From Ignavibacteria bacterium UBA5771 (GTDB lineage: Bacteria; Bacteroidota; Ignavibacteria; Kapaibacteriales; UBA2268), in the NCBI GenBank assembly GCA_002418685.1, contig DIEP01000152.1:1-16209 (forward strand): DNA of 16,209 nucleotides, read 5' to 3'. This document shows, piece by piece, positions 6,917-14,001 of the stretch (position 1 is its first letter; each line of letters opens with the position of its first letter). Both the position numbers and the translations under genes were made by a program. The notes under the pieces are model-generated. The model had not been told where the DNA came from. It worked only from the letters and a program-made list of their open reading frames with translations, and searched no databases.

Positions 6917-9103
6917 ATGCATTTTAAATTCTTTAAATATAAGATGAGTAGAGGATTTATTCAATATCGAAATTTTATTATTTATTTTCTTGTCTTTTTA
7001 ATTTCCCCATTTGTAGCATTTTCTCAAGAAGAAAATGTCGCACCAAATTTTTTTATTGGTGGGTATGCAGGAGGGAATTATAATATCCATAGCGGGACTT
7101 TTAGTGAATTGCCTGGTTATCCATCTTGCTGTCCTAAATTTGAGAAAGGCTCGGGCTTAGGATTTTCTCTTGATGCTTTGCTCCGAATGCCAATTACTGA
7201 AAAATATTCAGTTTCTTTGAGAATTGGCTATCAAACACTTGATGGAAAACTTGAAAAAGTCGAACAAATTGGCAATACAGAAGTCCGTAATATTACTCCT
7301 CCTTATGAAACTCAGGATATTGTCAAAGCATATTCTAATCATATAATCGATTCAAAAATTGGCATTCTCGCATTTGAACCGTATTTTAATTGGTTTTTCT
7401 GGGATAAATTTCGTTTGAATATTGGATTACCAATTGCATTCCAAATGAATAGTAAATTTTCGACAAAAGAGCAATTAACTTCTCCTGATGATGTTCTTTT
7501 CAAAGATACAGATTCAAGATTGCGCAATGTTTATAATAACCAAACAATTCCTGAAAAAAATACTTTGCAAATTTTTGCAAAAGCATCATTAAGTTATGCT
7601 TTACCAATTGGAATTGACAAATATCTTATTCCTGAAGTAGGGATTGCTTTTCCATTCACAAAAATATTTTCAGGTGATTGGAAAGTTGTGCCTATCAATT
7701 TCGGTATTGCACTTGAATTCCCTATTTATCCCGTTATTCATAAAGAAACTATACAAAGAGAAGAATATTATCGAGATACAATTACCATTGCAAAATATGG
7801 TTTGCAAGAGAGCAAAATCACATTGCAGAATTCCCGTACTAATGAAGAGCGTTCCGAAATAGGGAATAAGATAATGATAACAAAGCAATACTATGAGAAT
7901 TACATACGTGAAATCCCACAGCAAGCAAATATTCAAGGAACTCTTGAAATCGTTGGAATTGATTATCAAGGGAATAGAACACAAAACCCAACATTAGTAA
8001 TTGAAGAAAATGAAGTTACAGAAAGCTTTCCATTGCTTCCTTATATATTCTTTAAAGAAAACAGCTCAGATTTAAAACAGTCCGCAATGAATTTAGATAT
8101 AAATCCAAATGAATTCTCGATGACTTCCTTGCCTTGGGAAACTCTCGATATTTATTCTAATTTATTAAATATCATTTCATCTCGTCTGAAGAAATACCCA
8201 TCATCAAAAATAAAAATTACGGGGACAAACAATAATACGGGTTCGGAGCAAAACAATTTGGAACTTTCCCGAAAGCGAGCAGAATCTGTTCGAGATTATT
8301 TAGTCAATAATTTAGGAATACCTTCCAGTAGAATTGAAATCGCCAGTCAGAACCTACCAAGTAAACCTTCAAATCCGACAATACCAGATGGAATTGAAGA
8401 AAATCAAAGAGCAGAAATTTCGAGTAACCTCTTTGATATAACTGCCCCTGTTGAGTTAAGCCAAATAGAAAAAAAATCTAATCCACCAATAGTTGAATTT
8501 ATTCCTCATATTCAATCTGATCTACCAATAAAAGAATGGACATTAGAAATAAGCCAAAACGACAAATCTATAAGAAAATTTCGGGGTAATGATATAAACA
8601 AAATAGACCGATGGATTGTTGGAGAGCAACCTATACCTGAATTTGAAGCTCCAATTGACGTAAATCTATCACTCACTGATAGTTTAAATAATAATTTCAC
8701 GATTAATAAAAACCTCGATATTACGCAGAAAACAATCAAGAAAAAGCGTGAAGAAATCCAAAATGATACTATTTATCAGCGATATTCTTTGATTGTGTTC
8801 GATTATGACAAAGCAGATTTGACACCTGCCCATAAAAAAATACTTAACACAATTAAAGAAAAAATAAAATTGAATTCAAAAGTTTCTATTTATGGTTATG
8901 CTGATAGAACAGGGACACCCGAGTATAATAAAGAACTTGCATCAAGACGTATAGAAGAAATTTCAAAATATCTTCAGCTAGATCCTAATAATGTATCAAA
9001 ATATCCAATAGGCAGCAGTGAACTAATTTATGATAACAATACACCACAAGGTCGTTCGTATTCGAGAACTGTTAAAATAATTATCGCTACACCCGTCAAA
9101 TAG
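6917..9103 (+). CDS. Outer-membrane barrel protein with two tandem OmpA-like peptidoglycan-binding domains
   Basis: The protein is 728 residues from the ATG at 6917, chosen for its Shine-Dalgarno (an in-frame ATG at 6863 would give 746). A hydrophobic signal segment (FIIYFLVFLISPFVAFSQ) ends near residue 37. Residues about 45-280 alternate as in an outer-membrane beta-barrel (NFFIGGYAGGNYN; paired Cys71-Cys72 in a loop; FGIALEFPIYP at the end). A linker follows to about 370. OmpA-like domain 1 spans about 373-508 and domain 2 about 619-728. Domain 2 has the GYADRTG...NKELASRR signature with Asp663 and Arg678, the pair that binds diaminopimelate in OmpA. Domain 1 aligns well (LELSRKRAESVRDYL, ENQRAEI) but has Asn439 where the Asp should be. 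The role inferred is tethering outer membrane to cell wall, perhaps as partner of the preceding surface protein. The next gene starts 5 bases after its stop. Confidence 0.88.
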   Translation: MHFKFFKYKMSRGFIQYRNFIIYFLVFLISPFVAFSQEENVAPNFFIGGYAGGNYNIHSGTFSELPGYPSCCPKFEKGSGLGFSLDALLRMPITEKYSVSLRIGYQTLDGKLEKVEQIGNTEVRNITPPYETQDIVKAYSNHIIDSKIGILAFEPYFNWFFWDKFRLNIGLPIAFQMNSKFSTKEQLTSPDDVLFKDTDSRLRNVYNNQTIPEKNTLQIFAKASLSYALPIGIDKYLIPEVGIAFPFTKIFSGDWKVVPINFGIALEFPIYPVIHKETIQREEYYRDTITIAKYGLQESKITLQNSRTNEERSEIGNKIMITKQYYENYIREIPQQANIQGTLEIVGIDYQGNRTQNPTLVIEENEVTESFPLLPYIFFKENSSDLKQSAMNLDINPNEFSMTSLPWETLDIYSNLLNIISSRLKKYPSSKIKITGTNNNTGSEQNNLELSRKRAESVRDYLVNNLGIPSSRIEIASQNLPSKPSNPTIPDGIEENQRAEISSNLFDITAPVELSQIEKKSNPPIVEFIPHIQSDLPIKEWTLEISQNDKSIRKFRGNDINKIDRWIVGEQPIPEFEAPIDVNLSLTDSLNNNFTINKNLDITQKTIKKKREEIQNDTIYQRYSLIVFDYDKADLTPAHKKILNTIKEKIKLNSKVSIYGYADRTGTPEYNKELASRRIEEISKYLQLDPNNVSKYPIGSSELIYDNNTPQGRSYSRTVKIIIATPVK

Positions 9104-9108
9104 GAGTT

Positions 9109-11904
9109 ATGAGAAAAGTATTTTTTTGCTGCTTATTTTTAATAATTTGCTCTTGTTCAATTTTCGCTCAGCCATTATTGCACCCTTATAATCTTGATTT
9201 TGGATTTTCAGAAAATGGTTCGATTCCCGTGGGTTGGAGAATTACAGATAATGACAAAAAATTGGGTTATATTGCATACTCGACTGATTCATTATCATCA
9301 AATCATTATTTTAATTTAAAAATCTCTTTTTCTAAAAATCGATCGATTATTGCTCAAAATGAGGATACAGAAGAAGCAAAAGAAATGCGGGGAGTTGTCT
9401 ATCAAACATTTCTTTCTGATTGGTTCAAAGGAAAAAATGTTAAATTCTCTGCAAAAGTTTCATACAAATCGCAAAATCCAAATGATTATCTTATTCTTAT
9501 TATTCAAAATGAAAGCCCATCAAAAAAGTTATACCAAGTAAAATACTCTGATACAATAAAGAACGCAAATAACGATAATTTTTCAGTTATTGCTCATATA
9601 GACACTAATTCTGATATTATTCGTATTGGCTTTGCTCTTTATGGAAATTCTGATGCAATTATTCAAGATTGCAGCTTTGAACCTGTTTATGATGCAAGTC
9701 TCTCTTCTCCTGAAGTAAAGCTAACTCCAATCAATTTGCAAAATTTGAAATTGCTTTCGCACATTTATGGTGTGGCAAAATATTTCTATCCTGATTCAAA
9801 TTTGAACTTTCAGTTTTGGGAAAATTTTCTTTATAGAAATGTTAAAGATGCTATAAAAATTCAAAATAAAGATGATTATTTATCAAAATTAAAAGATGAT
9901 TATTCAAAGGTAGTCAATAATTTCTCTATCATAAAAACGAATGAACAAAACAAATTCAAAGTTATTTCACAACCTATAAATTCCCGCGATACTTCAAATG
10001 AGATGTATAATTGTTTGTATACAGGCGGAGTAAGTTTTTTGCAAACTGATGTAATCAACAAGAACATATGGAATATCTATCAATCTCAGAGAAATGCTCC
10101 TGGCACAGCAATACAGATTTTGAACATTCGTGATAAAAATATTACTGAAATTTCTATTTCTGCAAAAGTGAGATTCATCCCGAGCTCACCTGCGGGAAAA
10201 GCAGTTGTAGGCGTAAGATTTGATGATCCGAATCATGTGGATCTTCTCGATATATCAAGTTCTATTATTACAGATACAACTGAGCTATGGAAGGATCTCT
10301 CTATTAAAGCGCGAATTCCCGAAAACACTGCTACAATTAGATTGGGGTTAATTCTTTCCGGTGATGGTGTCGCTAATTTTGATAACATACAAATCATAGC
10401 AAAAGATGCAAATAATCAAATAGTGCCTCTCGAACTTCGTAATGCTGATTTTGAGGATCCATTAATTACTCAAGCTATTTCTGCATGGCTTTTCCCTAAC
10501 TTTTGTGCAGATGCAGGATATTCGATGGAATTGGATTCTACAAATATTTCTAATGGAAAATATTCTTTGAAAATTTCGTCAAACACAAATTTTGTGAGAT
10601 TTTTTCCTCCTAAAACATTATATACAGAAGTATTCGATGGGACGGAATTTACTATTCCAATTCAGGAAAATGTGTTTTTAGATAAAAATAATATTAATTT
10701 TATTACACAAAATAATTCCTTCAGTCTGAATTCAGAAGATGCAATTTCTCGAATTTGTGTTGCTATTGATTTATGGAACATTTATCGTCATTTTAATTTA
10801 TCAAAAATTGATGGTGCAGCATTTGAGGAAGTCTTGGAATTTGCATTAAAAAATTCTTCGGAAAGTTCTAATGAAATGACTTTTAGAAACACATTAGAAA
10901 GAATTGCCCAAATAGCTAATGACAATTCCTTCAAAATTTGGAATGGGCAAGATAAAACTCTATATTTTCCCCCATTTAATTTGATTTATGAAAATAATAA
11001 GTTCTATGTTTATTCGGAAGATACAACGTTAATCCAAAATGGTTGCGAGGCACTCGAAATTGATGATATAGTATTGAGAAAATTATATCAAGACAACATT
11101 GGAGTCAACTCTTTAGACAATAAGGATATAAGCAAATCGAATGCAAATCAAAATTTTGAGATTAACCGTGCAATTTTAAAAATGCTTGCAGGCAATAAAA
11201 ATTCACAAATCAAAATTAAATATGTTCTACCTCAATCAAACAAAACGAAAGTAACAAATCTTATTAGAAAATCGACCAGGTTGCCTGATTTGAAGAAACC
11301 TTTTTTTTCTTCAGAAATAGATACAGGCTTAATTTATATTGACGCAACTAAGATTACTGATAAAGAATTCAAGGGTATTATTCCTGAATTAGAAAAATCC
11401 GACATTAAAGGAATAATTTTCGATTTTCGTGGATATTCATTGCTTTCAGAATATATATTAGGTCTATTCAGCTCGAAGGAACTAAAAGGAGGTAGTACTA
11501 TTATTCCGCAATATACTTTACCATTGCAATTAAATATTCAAAATAAAGTTTTGAATTCTCAAATTACTCCATTACAAAAGCTTGCATCCAAAAAGATAGT
11601 CTTCCTGATGAACACTGAAACAAATTCATATTCTGAATTTATTCTTATGCTTGCAAAGTCTAATAAAATTGGAACTATTATTGGGACACCTTCGCATGGA
11701 AATTTCACTGAATCCAATAGAATAATGCTCCCTGCATACTACTTCGCAACAATGAGCGGACAACAATTTGCATCTACTGAAGGGATAGACACCAATTTCC
11801 CATTGCAACCCGATATTGAAGTTAAGAATAATTTGGAATCTTATTTACATAATGAAGATACGCAAATGAAAGCGGCAATTGATTATCTTAAAAAGCAAAG
11901 ATAA
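9109..11904 (+). CDS. Secreted S41-family (tricorn-like C-terminal protease) protein with degraded catalytic site
   Basis: This 931-residue protein starts at an ATG 5 bases after the OmpA-family stop, with AGGAG (9102-9106) overlapping that stop. The signal peptide ends SIFAQ; a lipoprotein alternative at Cys16 is weaker. An N-terminal carbohydrate-binding-like domain (about 24-200) begins with the typical LDFGFSENGSIPVGW. Next come an IYGVAKYFYP segment (219-228), a second jelly-roll-like region (about 290-520), a DLWNIYRHFN helix segment (554-563) and a C-terminal S41 core (about 723-931). The core shows IIFDFRGYS, TNSYSEF with the expected nucleophile Ser840, and GIDTNFPLQPDIEV. Relatives carry D-x-H at the position of Asp605-Asn606-Ser607, so the catalytic His looks replaced by Ser. 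The Lys of CtpA-type enzymes is also absent (GN), which is normal for this tricorn-like branch. It may be a pseudoprotease or binding protein. The fold assignment is good; activity is uncertain. Confidence 0.8.
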   Translation: MRKVFFCCLFLIICSCSIFAQPLLHPYNLDFGFSENGSIPVGWRITDNDKKLGYIAYSTDSLSSNHYFNLKISFSKNRSIIAQNEDTEEAKEMRGVVYQTFLSDWFKGKNVKFSAKVSYKSQNPNDYLILIIQNESPSKKLYQVKYSDTIKNANNDNFSVIAHIDTNSDIIRIGFALYGNSDAIIQDCSFEPVYDASLSSPEVKLTPINLQNLKLLSHIYGVAKYFYPDSNLNFQFWENFLYRNVKDAIKIQNKDDYLSKLKDDYSKVVNNFSIIKTNEQNKFKVISQPINSRDTSNEMYNCLYTGGVSFLQTDVINKNIWNIYQSQRNAPGTAIQILNIRDKNITEISISAKVRFIPSSPAGKAVVGVRFDDPNHVDLLDISSSIITDTTELWKDLSIKARIPENTATIRLGLILSGDGVANFDNIQIIAKDANNQIVPLELRNADFEDPLITQAISAWLFPNFCADAGYSMELDSTNISNGKYSLKISSNTNFVRFFPPKTLYTEVFDGTEFTIPIQENVFLDKNNINFITQNNSFSLNSEDAISRICVAIDLWNIYRHFNLSKIDGAAFEEVLEFALKNSSESSNEMTFRNTLERIAQIANDNSFKIWNGQDKTLYFPPFNLIYENNKFYVYSEDTTLIQNGCEALEIDDIVLRKLYQDNIGVNSLDNKDISKSNANQNFEINRAILKMLAGNKNSQIKIKYVLPQSNKTKVTNLIRKSTRLPDLKKPFFSSEIDTGLIYIDATKITDKEFKGIIPELEKSDIKGIIFDFRGYSLLSEYILGLFSSKELKGGSTIIPQYTLPLQLNIQNKVLNSQITPLQKLASKKIVFLMNTETNSYSEFILMLAKSNKIGTIIGTPSHGNFTESNRIMLPAYYFATMSGQQFASTEGIDTNFPLQPDIEVKNNLESYLHNEDTQMKAAIDYLKKQR

Positions 11905-11929
11905 GCAAAAGTAATCAATTAAATTTTTT
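11877..11929. terminator. Hairpin at the convergent gene ends
   Basis: AATTGATTA (11877-11885) pairs perfectly with TAATCAATT (11912-11920), and inside it TTATCTT (11883-11889) pairs with AAGATAA (11898-11904). The structure spans both stop codons of the convergent S41 and methyltransferase genes. A T-run at 11924-11929 follows in the plus direction, as expected for an intrinsic terminator of the S41 operon. The stem is AT-rich and bulged, so it would be weak. No T-run is present on the minus-strand exit side. Confidence 0.35.
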
Positions 11930-12470
11930 GGAAAGAGATAAAATAATGGTTTTCAAATTCTAAATATTTGACTTCTTTAAAACCATAAGATTCAACTTTT
12001 GATTTAAGCATTTCTTTTGAAAATCTTATATTGACGGGAGGACCAAAATTTGCACTTAAATTGAATTCAATTAAATCAAGATATCTCCCCTTTTTTAAGC
12101 TATCTTGTAACTTTTTCAGGATTTGCTCCTGACATTCCATATCATGGAATGAATTTGAGAAGAAGACACAATCAGCTTCAGAAAAATCATTTGTTTTTAA
12201 CCAATCGCAAACGTTCTGAGGAATTGTTGTGATATTATTTTTTAAATAATACTCACTTTGGAAATTGTCTTCAAATTCGTCAATGGAATATACTTTTTTG
12301 GACAAATCAGCAAATTTTGATGAGTAGAACCCATCTCCCGACCCAATATCAAAGACCACATCATTTTTTGATAGATTCATAGATTGAATTACATCATCAA
12401 CAATTTTAGACCTTATTTCTGTATTAACAGGTTTATTATGATTAAAATATCCATTATTCAATTTATACAC
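11919..12470 (-). CDS. Small class I SAM-dependent methyltransferase
   Basis: This 183-residue cytosolic protein has no signal peptide. The Rossmann-type SAM-binding motif I is DIGSGDG at 41-47 (preceded by VVF), followed by an acidic end of strand 2 (VYSIDE, Asp64) and an ADCVFFSNSFHDM motif typical of small-molecule or unclassified methyltransferases. The substrate cannot be read from the sequence. The start is GTG at 12470: an in-frame TAA lies only 9 bases upstream, so no longer form is possible, and the next Met (residue 31) is very close to motif I. It follows the LRR gene by 25 bases on the same strand, so co-transcription is likely. Its stop faces the S41 gene stop 14 bases away. The nucleic-acid-methylase motif NPPY is absent. 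Confidence 0.8.
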   Translation of the reverse strand: MYKLNNGYFNHNKPVNTEIRSKIVDDVIQSMNLSKNDVVFDIGSGDGFYSSKFADLSKKVYSIDEFEDNFQSEYYLKNNITTIPQNVCDWLKTNDFSEADCVFFSNSFHDMECQEQILKKLQDSLKKGRYLDLIEFNLSANFGPPVNIRFSKEMLKSKVESYGFKEVKYLEFENHYFISFQKI

Positions 12471-12495
12471 TCGCTTTTAATAATCTAAATAGTTT

Positions 12496-13857
12496 TTAGA
12501 AAGAAACTCGAACAGTTTTAGGAAGTTGAGAAACAATTTTTTCCTTTTGTATATCGGGGAATTGGTTCTTCCTGATGGAGAGCAGTTTAAGTCCACTCAT
12601 TTTTGTGAGGTTGACGGGTAAGGAGGATAATCGATTTTGATCTAACCAAACCCATTTTAATTTTTGAAGCGAACAAAATGATTCAGGGAGACTAGAAATT
12701 TGGTTCCCTGATAACATTAAATGTTCTAATTCAGTTAAATTAGCAATTGAATTGGGAATTGTAGAAATTTGATTATATGCAAGGTTCAATTTCTTCAATT
12801 GCTTAAAATTACATATAAACGGTGGGAATTCTGTAAGGTCAGCGTTCAAATAATCAATTTCGTTTATATTCAAAAGTTTTTCTACACCTTCAATTTGTAG
12901 ATTCGGATTTCCCGATAAATCAAGAACCTCTAAATTTGTAGATTTATCGAGATTTAGAAATAATTTTTGGGCTTTTTGAAATGAAATATCCAGATATTCC
13001 AATTTTTCAAAATTATTAGAAGAAAAATTATTAATATTATTCTTTCCAAGCATTAACATCTTAATATTGGAAGGATTGGCACCATGCACCACAAAATTTT
13101 GCAATTGATTATGCGATAGATCGATTGATTCAAGTTTCGGCAATTCAAAAACAGCTACATTCAGAGTGGATATTTTATTTTTGGATAAATCCAATTTTCC
13201 AAGATTTTGCAATTGCATAATTTCATTAGGAATATTTGTAATTTCATTACCACTTAAACCCAACACTTTCAACGAATAGATTTTAAATAACGAGCTTGGG
13301 AAATTATTCAATCTGCACTCGTTAAGTTGGAATTCTTCGAACTTTCCATTATTATTGAAACAGTTAATTTGTTTGATTGGATTTTTGGAAATATCAAGGA
13401 CTTTGAGATTTTGAAATTTAGCAAGATTAAGTTCAAGATTTGTAATTTCGCATGAAGAAATATAAATTATCTCAAGATTGGATATTTTTTGTAATACTTC
13501 GGGCAAATGGGTAAATTTATTATTTGATAATTTGATTTTCTTTAATTTTTTAAGATTGGTTAATTCATCAGGCAATCCCGTCAATTGATTATCGCTACAA
13601 TCAATATATTCAAGATTTTGAAATTCGCTAATTCGCCTATCGATATACTCCAAATTATTATTTGAAAGATTCAAATTTTTATAAGAAGAAGCAGATTTAA
13701 GTGCTTGATCAAAATTGAATTCATTAGGATTAGTCTTCAAATTAATATTTTGAATTCTATCTTTTGTGCCAATTTGCTTGATATTTGAATTTGTCTGGCC
13801 AAAAATACTAAATGTTGTGATAATAAAGCAAACGCTTGCTACAACTACATTTTTCAT
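12496..13857 (-). CDS. Secreted leucine-rich-repeat protein
   Basis: This 453-residue protein starts at ATG 13857. A TTG two codons upstream (13863) also opens the frame but is less likely. A signal peptide (MKNVVVASVCFIITTFSIFGQ) predicts export, with cleavage at FG|Q. From about residue 55 to the end it consists of roughly fifteen leucine-rich repeats of 21-24 residues. The pattern is L-x-x-L-x-L-x-x-N-x-L/I-x-x-L/I-P, clearest in repeats such as LEYIDCSDNQLTGLP and LKKLNLAYNQISTIP. Several central repeats deviate (FVVHGANPSNIKML, LSGNPNLQIEGVEKLL). Such proteins form curved solenoids that bind other proteins, here presumably in the periplasm or at the surface. No T9SS tail, transmembrane anchor or kinase/Roc domain is seen. 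The last residues (IVSQLPKTVRVSF) act as the solenoid cap. The methyltransferase gene lies just downstream. Confidence 0.88.
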   Translation of the reverse strand: MKNVVVASVCFIITTFSIFGQTNSNIKQIGTKDRIQNINLKTNPNEFNFDQALKSASSYKNLNLSNNNLEYIDRRISEFQNLEYIDCSDNQLTGLPDELTNLKKLKKIKLSNNKFTHLPEVLQKISNLEIIYISSCEITNLELNLAKFQNLKVLDISKNPIKQINCFNNNGKFEEFQLNECRLNNFPSSLFKIYSLKVLGLSGNEITNIPNEIMQLQNLGKLDLSKNKISTLNVAVFELPKLESIDLSHNQLQNFVVHGANPSNIKMLMLGKNNINNFSSNNFEKLEYLDISFQKAQKLFLNLDKSTNLEVLDLSGNPNLQIEGVEKLLNINEIDYLNADLTEFPPFICNFKQLKKLNLAYNQISTIPNSIANLTELEHLMLSGNQISSLPESFCSLQKLKWVWLDQNRLSSLPVNLTKMSGLKLLSIRKNQFPDIQKEKIVSQLPKTVRVSF

Positions 13858-14001
13858 TTTCAATTTTTTAAGATCAATATCTATACTTTAAAACGGATTA
13901 TCAATGAGATTATTACAACAACTATACCAAACAATTATATTCCTCTAAATAATTTTTAATTCCTGATTTCGTCAAGTCCAAATTATAAATATAATAAATA
14001 A
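13858..14001. promoter_or_regulatory. Divergent promoter region between the LRR gene and thrS
   Basis: These 144 bases separate two divergent starts, so they should contain promoters for both the LRR-methyltransferase unit and thrS. They are strongly A/T-rich. No exact TAnnTTTG element is seen on either strand; TAATTTTT near 13950 is one base off. No Shine-Dalgarno precedes either start. No T-box or other leader structure for thrS was recognised. Confidence 0.4.

Noticed and set aside
7670..7984. 104-codon hydrophobic minus-strand open frame
   Set aside because: It is antisense to the linker and barrel end of the OmpA-family gene. The hydrophobicity follows from reverse-complemented A/T-rich codons.
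12520..13700. Repeated motifs on the minus strand that could suggest a DNA repeat array
   Set aside because: They are the degenerate 21-24-residue protein repeats of the LRR gene, not identical DNA repeats.
13864..14001. T-box or other riboswitch upstream of thrS
   Set aside because: The leader is short and A/T-rich, and no T-box antiterminator sequence or terminator stem was seen.
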